64,000 nucleotides of DNA from VXRJ01 sp965246995 (GTDB taxonomy: Bacteria > Acidobacteriota > Vicinamibacteria > Vicinamibacterales > UBA8438): contig OZ252008.1 in assembly GCA_965246995.1 (NCBI GenBank), positions 2,480,001 through 2,544,000 of the forward strand, read 5' to 3'. The position numbers and the translations under genes are program-made. The notes below the pieces were generated by a model. That model made no database searches. It was not told the DNA's origin and worked only from the letters and a program-made list of their open reading frames with translations. Of this stretch, positions 25,099-33,789 are shown piece after piece. Each line of letters begins with the position of its first letter. The stretch's first letter is position 1.

Positions 25099-26375
25099 CC
25101 GGGGCCAGCGCTGGCGCACCGGTCGTCGTCCAGAAGTACGGCGGCAGCTCCGTGGCGACGGCCGCGCATATCCGGGCCATTGCCGACCGGGTGGCACGCG
25201 TTCGCGAACGGACCCCTCGTCTCGCGCTAGTGCTTTCCGCGATGGGGAAGACCACGGACCAACTGGTGGAGCTGGCCAACGAGGTGTCGACCGATCCGCG
25301 TGGCCGCGAGATGGACCTCCTCCTGGCGACCGGTGAGCAGGTCTCCGTGTCGCTCCTCGGCCTGGCATTGCAGGACCGAGGGATCCCGGCTGTCTCGCTT
25401 ACCGCGTCGCAGTGCGGCATTCAGACGGACGACGCGTACAATATTGCCCGGATCGAGTCGATCGACACGGCGCGAATCAACGCTGAATTCGAGCAGGGCC
25501 GGGTCGTGATCATCACGGGTTTTCAGGGGATCACGCGTGACCATGAGGTGACCACCCTTGGCCGTGGCGGCAGCGACATTACCGGCGCGGCGGTGGCGGC
25601 GGCCGTGGGCGCCGAGGTGTGTGAGATCCGCACCGATGTCGACGGCGTGTTGTCGGCCGACCCGCGTATCGTGCCGCACGCAACGCGCTGGGCCGAGATG
25701 AGCTACGAGGCTGCGATCGAGATGGCGTCGAGCGGCGCCAAGGTGTTGCATCCCCGCGCTGCGGAGGTGTGCATGGCCTACCGCATTCCGATCCACGTGC
25801 GGTCCAGTTTTCATGACCGAGACGGCACGTGGATCCGTGGAGCAGATGAGATGGTGATGGAACAGGCGGCAGTCGTCGGGGTGAACAAGGAGACGAAGAT
25901 CGCCAAGGTGACGTTGATCGACGTGCCGGATCGGCCGGGTCTCGCGGCGGAGGTGTTTCAGGACCTGGCGGCGCGGTCGATCAACGTCCGGTTGATCATT
26001 CAGAGCGCGAGCGCGGAAGGGATCGGACGCATCACGTTCGTCCTCGACACGGAGTACGTGAACGCGACACGTCCATTGATTGACGGCTGGACGGCGCGTG
26101 GCCTCGCGAAGTCGGCCGAGGTGGACGCGGATGTCGCCAAGATCTCGATCGTCGGGTCGCGCCTGGCGTCGACACCCAGTCTCGCGGCGCGGATGTTCGC
26201 GGTACTCGCGCGCGAGGGGATCAATATCGACTGCATCAGCTCTTCGGAGATGAAGATTGCGTGCGTCATCACCGCCGCCCATGCGGAACGGGCCGTGGAG
26301 GCAGTGCACGACGAGTTCTTTCCGCAGGCCGAGACGGCCGCGGCGGCGCCGGCGGAACGGCAGGAGGCGAGATGA
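25095..26375 (+). CDS. lysC: Aspartate kinase
   Basis: This 426-aa enzyme catalyses the first step of the aspartate pathway (aspartyl phosphate formation). The kinase domain begins QKYGGSS (residues 13-19) and has GFQGITRDHEVTTLGRGGSD with the catalytic/nucleotide residues. Two C-terminal ACT domains (about 270-405) imply allosteric control by lysine and/or threonine. It resembles the standalone Gram-positive/cyanobacterial type, not the kinase-dehydrogenase fusions. It overlaps both neighbours by four bases. Confidence 0.96.
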   Translation: MTGASAGAPVVVQKYGGSSVATAAHIRAIADRVARVRERTPRLALVLSAMGKTTDQLVELANEVSTDPRGREMDLLLATGEQVSVSLLGLALQDRGIPAVSLTASQCGIQTDDAYNIARIESIDTARINAEFEQGRVVIITGFQGITRDHEVTTLGRGGSDITGAAVAAAVGAEVCEIRTDVDGVLSADPRIVPHATRWAEMSYEAAIEMASSGAKVLHPRAAEVCMAYRIPIHVRSSFHDRDGTWIRGADEMVMEQAAVVGVNKETKIAKVTLIDVPDRPGLAAEVFQDLAARSINVRLIIQSASAEGIGRITFVLDTEYVNATRPLIDGWTARGLAKSAEVDADVAKISIVGSRLASTPSLAARMFAVLAREGINIDCISSSEMKIACVITAAHAERAVEAVHDEFFPQAETAAAAPAERQEAR

Positions 26376-27421
26376 GCGATCGGATGCCGGTCGGCGTGCT
26401 GGGCGCCACCGGGACAGTGGGGCAGGAGTTTATTGCGGGACTGGCCGACCATCCCTGGTTCGAGGCCACCTGGATCGGCGCGAGCGAGCGCTCGGCGGGC
26501 AAGACCTACGCGGACGCCACGCCCTGGCGTTTGCCGACAGCGCGGCCAGAATATGCCGCCGGCATGACCGTGCAGTGCTGCGAGCCGGGCGGCAACGTGC
26601 CGAACCTCGTCTTCTCGGGGCTTGACTCATCCGTGGCGGGCGAAGTGGAAAAGGCGTTCGCCCAGGCGGGGCACATCGTCGTCAGCAACGCGCGGAACTA
26701 CCGGATGGACGCGGACGTGCCGCTGCTCATCCCGGAGATCAATGCCGATCACCTCGCACTGCTCGACGTGCAGTCACGCCAGCGGGGCTGGCCGGGGCGG
26801 ATTGTCACCAACCCGAACTGCTCGACGATCGTGTTGACGCTCGCCCTGGCGCCGCTCCGGCCGTTCCATCCGACGCGCGTGACCGTCTCGACGCTGCAGG
26901 CGGTCTCCGGCGCCGGCTATCCGGGGGTCGCGTCGCTCGACATCACCGGGAACATCCTCCCCCACATCCGCGGCGAGGAGGACAAGATGGAAACCGAGAC
27001 GCAGAAGATTCTCGGTACGCTCAACGGAGGTTCCATCGAGCCGCACCCGATGGTGGTGAGCGCGACGACGACGCGCGTGCCCGTACTCAATGGCCACACG
27101 ATGCTGGTCTCGGTCGAGTTCGAGCAGTCAGCGTCGGAACAGGAGCTGATCGACGCGTTCCGCACTTATGCCGGGCGGCCGCAGCAGGAAGGTCTTCCGA
27201 CCGCACCCGCCCAGCCGATCCACTACACCGAAGACCCGGACCGTCCGCAGCCCCGGTTGGACGTCGACTGCGAAGAGGGTATGGCGGTCACCGTCGGCCG
27301 CCTCCGCCGCTGCCCGGTGCTCGACTGGAAGTTCATCGCGCTTGGACACAACACGATCCGCGGCGCGGCCGGCGCCGCCATCCTGAACGCCGAGCTGATG
27401 AAGATAGACGGTTTGTTGTAG
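26372..27421 (+). CDS. asd: Aspartate-semialdehyde dehydrogenase (archaeal/fungal-type)
   Basis: The enzyme reduces aspartyl phosphate to the semialdehyde used by Hom. The 349-aa protein has a Rossmann GATGTVGQ (11-18), the catalytic cysteine C150 in NPNCST, and downstream GNILPHIRGEEDKMETET and HTMLVSVEFE typical of the archaeal/fungal branch of the family. The start at 26372 is supported by AGGAGG at good spacing; an upstream frame from 26261 lies within lysC. It ends the operon, so LysC and Asd feed Hom and ThrC from one transcript. Confidence 0.94.
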   Translation: MSDRMPVGVLGATGTVGQEFIAGLADHPWFEATWIGASERSAGKTYADATPWRLPTARPEYAAGMTVQCCEPGGNVPNLVFSGLDSSVAGEVEKAFAQAGHIVVSNARNYRMDADVPLLIPEINADHLALLDVQSRQRGWPGRIVTNPNCSTIVLTLALAPLRPFHPTRVTVSTLQAVSGAGYPGVASLDITGNILPHIRGEEDKMETETQKILGTLNGGSIEPHPMVVSATTTRVPVLNGHTMLVSVEFEQSASEQELIDAFRTYAGRPQQEGLPTAPAQPIHYTEDPDRPQPRLDVDCEEGMAVTVGRLRRCPVLDWKFIALGHNTIRGAAGAAILNAELMKIDGLL

Positions 27422-27443
27422 GTCCTTGGAGCGCGCCGGGAAA

Positions 27444-28838
27444 TTACCGGGCGTCGTACACGATCCTGCCGCCGGCGACGGTGACGGCGACCGACGCGAA
27501 CCGGATATCCGGCAATGGCGCGGACAGGAGCGCCAGATCGAGCAGGACGAAGTCAGCCAGACGGCCGATGGCAAGCCGCCCCTTGATCGTTTCCTCAAAC
27601 GAAGCATAGGCGCCGGCGACGGTGTAGGCGTCGAGCGCCCGGGCGATCGTGATTCGCTCGTCCGGGGTCCAGCTTCGCCGGCGCATTCTTTCGACCGACC
27701 GCCTCGTCACCGCACCATACAGCCCCAGGTTGGGTCCGGCCGGCGCGAATCCCCAGTTTGTGCCGAACGCCACTATCGCGCCGGCGTCAAGGAGCGATCG
27801 GACGGGAAACGGTTCGGCCAGCCCGTCTTTGCCCAGCATTGCTTCGAGCCGCGGCCCGACATCGCCGATCTCTGCCGGTTGCATGCTGGCGATCACCCCC
27901 AGTTCGGCGAACCGCGCGATGTCATCCCGACGGAGGTGTTGCGCATGTTCAATACGGAAGCGGCGGTCGCGCGGACCGTTCGCGTCCATCACGCGTTCAT
28001 AGGCTTCGAGCGCCAGATGGTTGGCGCGACTGCCAACCGCGTGCAGTGCGACCTGCAATTCCGCGGCGTCGGCCGCATCCACCTGCGCGCTCAACCGATC
28101 GACGTCGTACAGCATCAATCCGCGGTCGTTAGCCGAACCGGGGTAGGGGAGATCCAGTGCAGCGGTGCCGGTTTCGACGGTGCCGTCCACCACCCCCTTG
28201 ACGGCGCCAACGCGCAGCCAGGCATTGCCACGACCGTCGTCGCCGCCGAAACGGCCATCGGCGATCGCATCGCGCAGCCGCCGCCAGGTGGGAAGGGGAA
28301 CCGCCGCGTAGATCCGCGACGTCAAGCGTCCCGCGTCACGCGCCCGCTCGATTGCCTCCAGGTTTGTCCAGCTCCCCATGTGGTGGACCGACGTGACGCC
28401 CCGTTCCGCCAGATAGGCGAGCGCGGCGTCCAGGGCGCTGTCGTCCTCGGCCGGCGTGTGCGCCGGCGGGGGCTCCGGTGCTACCGGCCAGAAGTCATCG
28501 TCCAGGAGGAGGCTGTCGCCGGTGGCATCCGCCAGCAACCGATGCCCGGCGTCCAGCAGATGGACATGCGCATCGATGAAGCCGGGCACCACGCTGGCGC
28601 CGTTCGCGTCGATGATCACGCCGTTGGCCGCCAACTCCCGGATCGCACGACCCGATCCCAGCGCGACAATCCGGTCTCCCGCGACGCCAATGGCTTCGAC
28701 GAGCGGCCGATCCGGATCTCCGGTCCAGACGGTTGCGTCAACGACCGCGAGCGAAAGGGTGGGAGGCTCTACCGGCGCGTCGAGTGTGGTACACGCGACG
28801 GCAAGCGCAGTCGTGGCAACCGCGATCCAGCGCATCAT
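27444..28838 (-). CDS. Amidohydrolase-family lipoprotein (YtcJ-like) with altered active site
   Basis: This is a predicted exported metal-dependent hydrolase of 464 aa. A signal peptide ends in LAVAC (lipobox). The TIM-barrel amidohydrolase has HVH in the first metal site, VKGVVDG with the candidate carboxylated lysine, then LHAVG and IEHAQH. The position normally occupied by the GSD aspartate reads FGTNWG, with asparagine at about residue 361. Loss of that acid could reduce or change activity. I start at the ATG 28838, as the 13 residues before it look non-coding. It lies last in a minus-strand run after the heme-c/PHM-like gene. The substrate is unknown. Confidence 0.82.
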   Translation of the reverse strand: MMRWIAVATTALAVACTTLDAPVEPPTLSLAVVDATVWTGDPDRPLVEAIGVAGDRIVALGSGRAIRELAANGVIIDANGASVVPGFIDAHVHLLDAGHRLLADATGDSLLLDDDFWPVAPEPPPAHTPAEDDSALDAALAYLAERGVTSVHHMGSWTNLEAIERARDAGRLTSRIYAAVPLPTWRRLRDAIADGRFGGDDGRGNAWLRVGAVKGVVDGTVETGTAALDLPYPGSANDRGLMLYDVDRLSAQVDAADAAELQVALHAVGSRANHLALEAYERVMDANGPRDRRFRIEHAQHLRRDDIARFAELGVIASMQPAEIGDVGPRLEAMLGKDGLAEPFPVRSLLDAGAIVAFGTNWGFAPAGPNLGLYGAVTRRSVERMRRRSWTPDERITIARALDAYTVAGAYASFEETIKGRLAIGRLADFVLLDLALLSAPLPDIRFASVAVTVAGGRIVYDAR

Positions 28839-28895
28839 GGCATCGCGACGGCGTGCCGTGCATCCGCCGACGTGCATGCCGGCACGCCGGAGGCG

Positions 28896-30164
28896 TCAGT
28901 TGGCGAGGCTGGAGCCGCTCGCATAATCCACCATCAGGCGGATCGGCGCGGCCGGGTCGGCGCCGAACAGCGACCGTCCCGGCGTATGGTCCGCACCCGG
29001 ATGGATAATCGCTTCCACCTCGATGGTTGTCCCGCCCGGCAGCGTGATCGGCGCATCGAACCAGTAGCGGGTGGGCCAGGCGGTGTCCGGTTCGCGCAAG
29101 AACAGCATCGGCACGCGCGCTCCGTCAGGCGTTACCGCCACCACCTGCACATCCTTCGCTTCGATCTCTATTTCGGGCAGCATCGCGAGCACCTGCACGT
29201 CGTCGTCGATCGCCTGGCTGAAGGTGATGGTCTGGCCCGTCTCGTCGGCGGGTGACGCGATAAGCAGCGACTCGATAGTGGCGGCATCACCGTCGGCGAA
29301 ATAGAGGCCGATTCGGCTCCGGTCCGCGAAAGCCTGACCCTCCGTAATCCAGGTCTTCTTGTAATGGACCCGGACGACGACATCGACGCCCGCCGGCATC
29401 GGGTAAGCCGTATTCTCCAGAAGGACGCTCGGCCGGCCGGGTGACCAGAGCGCCACCGGGGCGGCGGCGGGGAAGTCGCCGGCATCCGGTTCGGCGAAAC
29501 CCGGCGCGGGGTCTGCGTCGTCGAGCGCGCGCGCTGCGCCTGACGGGTCCAGGTAGATGGCCACGTCACGCACGACCGAGCTGGCGCCGGGCATCACGTC
29601 GGCGCCGGTCACGAGGCGGTCCGCGTTGGCGCCGGAGGGCAGAACGAAATAGCGAACCGTCTCGGTCGTCCCGATCTCGACCGTGAACGAATCCGGCATC
29701 TCCAGTTCCACGTCGGGTGCGCCGAGCGGCCAGTCGGTGGGCGCCGTGACTGGCTCGAGCTGCACGCTGCGCGGTCCCTGCGGATAACCGCCACTCGACC
29801 ACTCCAGGATCATGTCCATCTCTTTCGCCGGGAGGGCATGACCGTTCCGGAAGTTGCCGAAGCCGTCCTCCGCCTTCCAGGGCGGCATCCGGAGGCCGAG
29901 CACCTCCTCGCGGATCGACTGCGCCCAGGGGTAGGCCTCGTTGTAGGTGACGAGCGACATCGGCGCGATGCCCCCTTCACGGTGACAGGCGCCACAGTTG
30001 TCCCGGAAGATCGGGAAGAGATGCTCGTTGTAGTTCCAGCGGGAGGCGATCGGCGTGTGCGTCTCGGTCGGGGAGCTTCCGGTCAACACGATCACCACCG
30101 CGAGCAGCACACCGGCGGCAAAGCGTGCGATCCCCGCGCGGTGCGTTCGACGTCTCGATGTCAT
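28896..30164 (-). CDS. Heme-c and copper-monooxygenase-like (PHM) domain protein, copper ligands lost
   Basis: The 422-aa exported protein has a signal/anchor (about 12-30) and a cytochrome-c motif CGACH (57-61) in a domain with APMSLVTYNEAYPWA and MPPWKA, as in cytochrome-like modules joined to copper type II monooxygenase domains. The C-terminal part follows the monooxygenase layout (SRIGLYF, then VVAVTPDGARVPML, YWFDAPITLPGGTTIEV). The usual HH pair reads RD (199-200) and the usual PHMH reads PEIE (330-333); only H267 in VHYKK remains. Heme binding is thus likely but copper oxygenation is not. It overlaps the next upstream gene by four bases. Assignment of the degenerate domain is from remembered family patterns. 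Confidence 0.75.
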   Translation of the reverse strand: MTSRRRTHRAGIARFAAGVLLAVVIVLTGSSPTETHTPIASRWNYNEHLFPIFRDNCGACHREGGIAPMSLVTYNEAYPWAQSIREEVLGLRMPPWKAEDGFGNFRNGHALPAKEMDMILEWSSGGYPQGPRSVQLEPVTAPTDWPLGAPDVELEMPDSFTVEIGTTETVRYFVLPSGANADRLVTGADVMPGASSVVRDVAIYLDPSGAARALDDADPAPGFAEPDAGDFPAAAPVALWSPGRPSVLLENTAYPMPAGVDVVVRVHYKKTWITEGQAFADRSRIGLYFADGDAATIESLLIASPADETGQTITFSQAIDDDVQVLAMLPEIEIEAKDVQVVAVTPDGARVPMLFLREPDTAWPTRYWFDAPITLPGGTTIEVEAIIHPGADHTPGRSLFGADPAAPIRLMVDYASGSSLAN

Positions 30165-31396
30165 GGTTCAACGCCCCCGTAGATCTCGGTGATGAGATCG
30201 ACTGCTTCGTCGAATATGTCGTGCGCCTCGCTTACCTGCTGCTTGTTGCCCAGATCACCGTACCAGTCGAGCAGCCAGGCGGCGCGGACGAGGCTGCGAA
30301 CGGCGATCCGCACCATGTCGCGCTCTTGCGCCGGGAGATCTTCCGCCCGGTCGTGCAGCGCAAGGGCCAGCTCCTTCGATTGCAGCGCTGGAATGAAGAT
30401 TTCCGTGAATCCACCGGTCGCCACCAAGCTGGCGATCTCATCGTTCCGAGCACTGATCCCCTGCACGATCTCGCTGGTCTGTTCCGGGATGCGCGGGCGA
30501 ATCCGCTCGGCGAGTGGCAGGGTGTTAGGGACTGCGGCGGCCGGCGAGGTGTCGACCACGGCCGGTGCGGTGGAGGAGAACTCCGAAAAAATGAAGTCGA
30601 ACCGGTCTTCCGGGAAGTCCTCGACAACCTGAATCTTGGCGATTACCTCCGCGGGGAAGGGCAGATCGCCTACCTCCGCCTCGAGATACGCACCGTCAGG
30701 TGACGGCAGGAGCACGGCCGCACTGACTTCGACGAACTCGTCGCTCTCTGCGTCGTACTCCTCCTCGAGGACGACGCGCCCCATCCAGAAGGTAACGTCT
30801 ACCAGCTCGCGATAGTTGTCGGTCGCATAGAGCCGGAAGACGCCCTGCTCGGGGTAGACACCCTCGATATGGTGAAAGCTGTCGGGCGCCATGAAGACCC
30901 GGCCACCATACCGTGGGCTGTGGTCCATGTGTGCGCCAGGTGCGGCGTCGATGACGCCACAGGTGAGCATCTCGGAACCGTAGTACGGGTTGCGGACGGG
31001 GCCGTCTGCCTGCACCCAGTTCGATCCACCGTCATACATCGGGCAGTGCGCCCGTGCGAAGCCCTGCGGCAGCTCCATTCCGGCCAGGAACTCCGAGAGC
31101 GGCTTGAAGTCGCTGCGCATGGAGGTGATGTCTTCAGCATCCGCGGCGACTTCCGCCAGCGGCCGGATCGTTGGATCCGCAATAGCGACGAGGTCGGCGA
31201 GCGCGGTCCGGGCATCCGCGAAGTCGTCGGCTGCCAACGCCGTTTGCGCACGGACGTACTCGGCGAGCTGGGTGGGGAAGTCAGCCGGCTCGGTGGAAGC
31301 GCTGGTCAGGGCCGGCGCATTCCGTGCAGCGCAGCCGGCTAGCGGCAGAGCCAACGCGAAGCCGATAACGACAACCCGCATGAACTGTTGAGCCAT
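30161..31396 (-). CDS. Lipoprotein with CusB-like (DUF3347-type) metal-site motif
   Basis: The 411-aa protein has a lipobox LPLAGC (cysteine 22). A helical region (40-110) is followed by a cysteine/methionine motif, CPM (118-120), then W127, NPYYG and MLTCG (143-147). This pattern is typical of the small periplasmic heavy-metal domain seen with CusB-type copper efflux proteins. A further segment, GGRVFMAPDSFHHIEGVY, is His/Met-rich as well. The C-terminal 120 residues look helical. AGGGG ten bases upstream supports the ATG at 31396. It is first in the operon with the heme-c/PHM-like gene, so a shared periplasmic copper-related role is reasonable but inferred. Confidence 0.72.
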   Translation of the reverse strand: MAQQFMRVVVIGFALALPLAGCAARNAPALTSASTEPADFPTQLAEYVRAQTALAADDFADARTALADLVAIADPTIRPLAEVAADAEDITSMRSDFKPLSEFLAGMELPQGFARAHCPMYDGGSNWVQADGPVRNPYYGSEMLTCGVIDAAPGAHMDHSPRYGGRVFMAPDSFHHIEGVYPEQGVFRLYATDNYRELVDVTFWMGRVVLEEEYDAESDEFVEVSAAVLLPSPDGAYLEAEVGDLPFPAEVIAKIQVVEDFPEDRFDFIFSEFSSTAPAVVDTSPAAAVPNTLPLAERIRPRIPEQTSEIVQGISARNDEIASLVATGGFTEIFIPALQSKELALALHDRAEDLPAQERDMVRIAVRSLVRAAWLLDWYGDLGNKQQVSEAHDIFDEAVDLITEIYGGVEP

Positions 31397-31415
31397 CTGA
31401 CGGAACCCCTGTACA

Positions 31416-32363
31416 GTGACGTGGACCGGTCGTTCGACAGTGCCGATTATACAACGCAGGCTTCGTGCCGATCCTGCCGGCGAGTTGGTTGACGCCTGGC
31501 TCGACGACCTGAAGGGCGTCAGGAGGCTGTCGCCCCATACCCTCAGCAGCTACCGTCGGGATCTCGCGGCACTTGTGGAGTATGCCGACAGCGAGCGCAA
31601 GGGACTTGATCGTCTCCGCAGGCAGGATCTCGAAGCATTCATCCGCGACCGTATGGCATCCGGCCTTGCCCCGCGTTCGGTTGCGCGCACCGTCGCAGGG
31701 GTGCGCAGCTTCTATCGCTTCCTGATGATCGATGGCCGAGTTGACGAGAATCCGGCCGACGACCTGCGGGCGCCGCGGTCCTGGCCGGCACTGCCCTCGG
31801 CACTCTCGGTGGAGGCCATTGAGACACTGATCGACCAGCCTGACATTACGACGCCTGCCGGCCTGCGCGACCGGGCACTCATCGAGCTCCTGTACGCCAC
31901 CGGCCTCCGAGTCTCGGAACTGGTGTCGCTCCGGCCGCCGGATCTGAACCTGCAACAGGGGTATCTCACGTGCCTCGGCAAAGGGAACAAGGAACGGTTG
32001 GTGCCGATGGGCGCGCTTGCCGTCAAGTGGGTAACCCGTTACCGGAGCGATGCCCGCCCGGTATTGCTCAAGGGGAGGACATCGCCCTGGCTCTTCGTCA
32101 ACGCGCGCGGGGGCGGGAAACTCAGCCGCGTGGGCTTCTGGAAGAAACTGAAGCAGTACGGCCAGCGAGCCGGGTTGCCGCGAGACCTGAGCCCGCATGT
32201 GCTGCGACACTCGTTCGCGACGCACCTCCTGGAGCGGGGGGCGGATCTCCGGTCGATCCAGACGCTGCTCGGGCATGCGGATCTGTCGACCACGCAGATC
32301 TACACGCATGTTCTGGACGCTCGCCTGAAGGCGATCTACGAGACGTTTCATCCGCGCGCTTGA
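31416..32363 (+). CDS. Tyrosine site-specific recombinase, XerC/XerD type
   Basis: XerC/D resolve chromosome dimers at dif. The 315-aa protein has a SAM-like N-terminal domain (WLDDLKGVRRLSPHTLSSY) and the catalytic domain with the full set of active residues: R in GLRVSEL, K in GKGNKER, HxxR in HVLRHSF, H in LLGHADL and the nucleophile Y in TQIYTH. The length is only slightly above the family norm. The start is uncertain: the frame opens at a GTG (31416) with no clear ribosome site, and another GTG at 31440 is plausible. Whether it is XerC or XerD cannot be decided here. Confidence 0.92.
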   Translation: MTWTGRSTVPIIQRRLRADPAGELVDAWLDDLKGVRRLSPHTLSSYRRDLAALVEYADSERKGLDRLRRQDLEAFIRDRMASGLAPRSVARTVAGVRSFYRFLMIDGRVDENPADDLRAPRSWPALPSALSVEAIETLIDQPDITTPAGLRDRALIELLYATGLRVSELVSLRPPDLNLQQGYLTCLGKGNKERLVPMGALAVKWVTRYRSDARPVLLKGRTSPWLFVNARGGGKLSRVGFWKKLKQYGQRAGLPRDLSPHVLRHSFATHLLERGADLRSIQTLLGHADLSTTQIYTHVLDARLKAIYETFHPRA

Positions 32364-32435
32364 ACCGCGATCCCGGACGCGCCCGCGCTGCCGGGCCCGC
32401 AGACCGGCGTGACCTGCAAAGGGATGGGACCCGCG

Positions 32436-32465
32436 TTGACCAGGTGGCATAAGGGCTGGTAGCCT
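32436..32465 (+). promoter_or_regulatory. Candidate promoter of metK
   Basis: TTGACC (32436-32441) and a weak TAGCCT (32460-32465) are spaced 18 bases apart, about 67 bases before metK. The 168-base gap from 32364 to 32531 otherwise shows only short GC-rich hairpins; I could not match it to a SAM riboswitch class. Confidence 0.35.
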
Positions 32466-32531
32466 ATGCGGTTGCCGTGAGCGCACCGCGCCCTCCAGGG
32501 CTCGCACGATACTGAAGGAGAACCACAACCC

Positions 32532-33719
32532 ATGCAGCGAACCGGCCCCTACCTCTTCACTTCCGAGTCGGTGACCGAGGGTCATCCCGACAAGATTGCC
32601 GATCAGGTCTCGGACGGCGTCCTCGACGCGGTCTTTGCGCAGGATCCCAACGGACGTGTCGCGTGCGAGTCGCTCCTGACGACCGACCTGATCGTTCTGG
32701 CGGGGGAGATCACCACCAGCGCCAACGTCGACTACGAAGCGGTGGCGCGCGAGGCGGTCCGTGACGTGGGCTACACCGATGCAGCGTTTGGCTTTGACGC
32801 CAACAGTTGCGAGGTGCAGGTGAAACTACACAGCCAGTCGCCCGACATCGCGATGGGAGTTGATCCGGGCGGTGCGGGTGATCAGGGTTTGATGTTCGGC
32901 TATGCCTGCACGGAGACGCCGGAACGGATGCCCCTTCCCATCGCTTTGTCGCACCGCCTGGTGAAGGCGCTATCGCAGTCGCGGCGCGACGGGGTATTGG
33001 CGTATCTCCGGCCCGATGGCAAGTCGCAGGTTACCGTGGAGTACAACGGTCACGTGCCCCAGCGAATCCACACGGTTGTCGTGTCGAGCCAGCACAGCGA
33101 CAAGGTGTCGACCGCGCAATTGCGCGCCGGGATCGAAGAAGTCGTAGTTCGGTCGACGCTGCCGGCGGAGCTCATGGATGACCAGACCATCATCCATGTG
33201 AATCCAACCGGCCGGTTCGTCACCGGCGGACCACATGGAGACTGCGGCCTGACCGGCCGGAAGATCATTGTCGACACCTACGGTGGCATGGCCCCGCACG
33301 GTGGCGGCGCATTCTCCGGCAAGGACCCGACGAAGGTGGACCGTTCCGCCGCCTACATGGCGCGCTACATTGCGAAGAACTGCGTCGCGGCGGGCCTTGC
33401 CGACCGGGTTCAGGTGCAGTTGGCATACGCCATCGGCGTCGCCGAGCCGGTGTCGGTGCTGGTCGAGACGTTTGGCACCGGTACGACCGGCATGACCGAC
33501 GAACAACTCGGCGAACTCGTGCTGGCGCACTTTGCGCTGAAGCCGCGGGAGATCATCGAAACGCTCGACCTTCGCCGTCCGATCTACCGTTCAACGGCGG
33601 CGTTCGGTCACTTCGGACGATCGGAGACGGGCTTCACCTGGGAGCGGACTGACAAGGCGGACGCGCTGCGCTCCGCTAGCGGCATGCCGGAACGCGAGGC
33701 CGCAGCGGTACACTCCTGA
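32532..33719 (+). CDS. metK: S-adenosylmethionine synthetase
   Basis: MetK makes S-adenosylmethionine from methionine and ATP. The 395-aa protein has the family signatures in order: TSESVTEGHPDK (start of the ATP site), GVDPGGAGDQG, NPTGRFVTGGPHGDCGLTGR (shown here in part), and GGGAFSGKDPTKVDRS for the P-loop-like hexapeptide region. Length and ends are normal. AAGGAG lies 11 bases before the ATG. It is transcribed alone between the recombinase and the PHP-domain gene. Confidence 0.97.
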   Translation: MQRTGPYLFTSESVTEGHPDKIADQVSDGVLDAVFAQDPNGRVACESLLTTDLIVLAGEITTSANVDYEAVAREAVRDVGYTDAAFGFDANSCEVQVKLHSQSPDIAMGVDPGGAGDQGLMFGYACTETPERMPLPIALSHRLVKALSQSRRDGVLAYLRPDGKSQVTVEYNGHVPQRIHTVVVSSQHSDKVSTAQLRAGIEEVVVRSTLPAELMDDQTIIHVNPTGRFVTGGPHGDCGLTGRKIIVDTYGGMAPHGGGAFSGKDPTKVDRSAAYMARYIAKNCVAAGLADRVQVQLAYAIGVAEPVSVLVETFGTGTTGMTDEQLGELVLAHFALKPREIIETLDLRRPIYRSTAAFGHFGRSETGFTWERTDKADALRSASGMPEREAAAVHS

Positions 33720-33789
33720 ACCATCAGGCCGCGTAGGCCTGCACCGCGGGGCGTGACCGCGGCAGGATCAGGGTCCCGGGATACGGGTC

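Noticed and set aside
23671..25368. 565-codon open frame opposite thrC, LOR/SDH and lysC
   Set aside because: Crosses three overlapping genes of a clear operon and has no motif of its own.
27426..29255. 609-codon open frame opposite the amidohydrolase and the heme-c/PHM-like gene
   Set aside because: It spans two clear genes on the other strand and reads as Arg/Val/Asp-rich shadow sequence.
32364..32531. SAM riboswitch upstream of metK
   Set aside because: Only short GC-rich hairpins are visible; no conserved core of a known SAM class could be matched by eye.
33725..33741. Terminator after metK
   Set aside because: CAGGCC/GGCCTG forms a 6-bp hairpin, but no T-tract follows.
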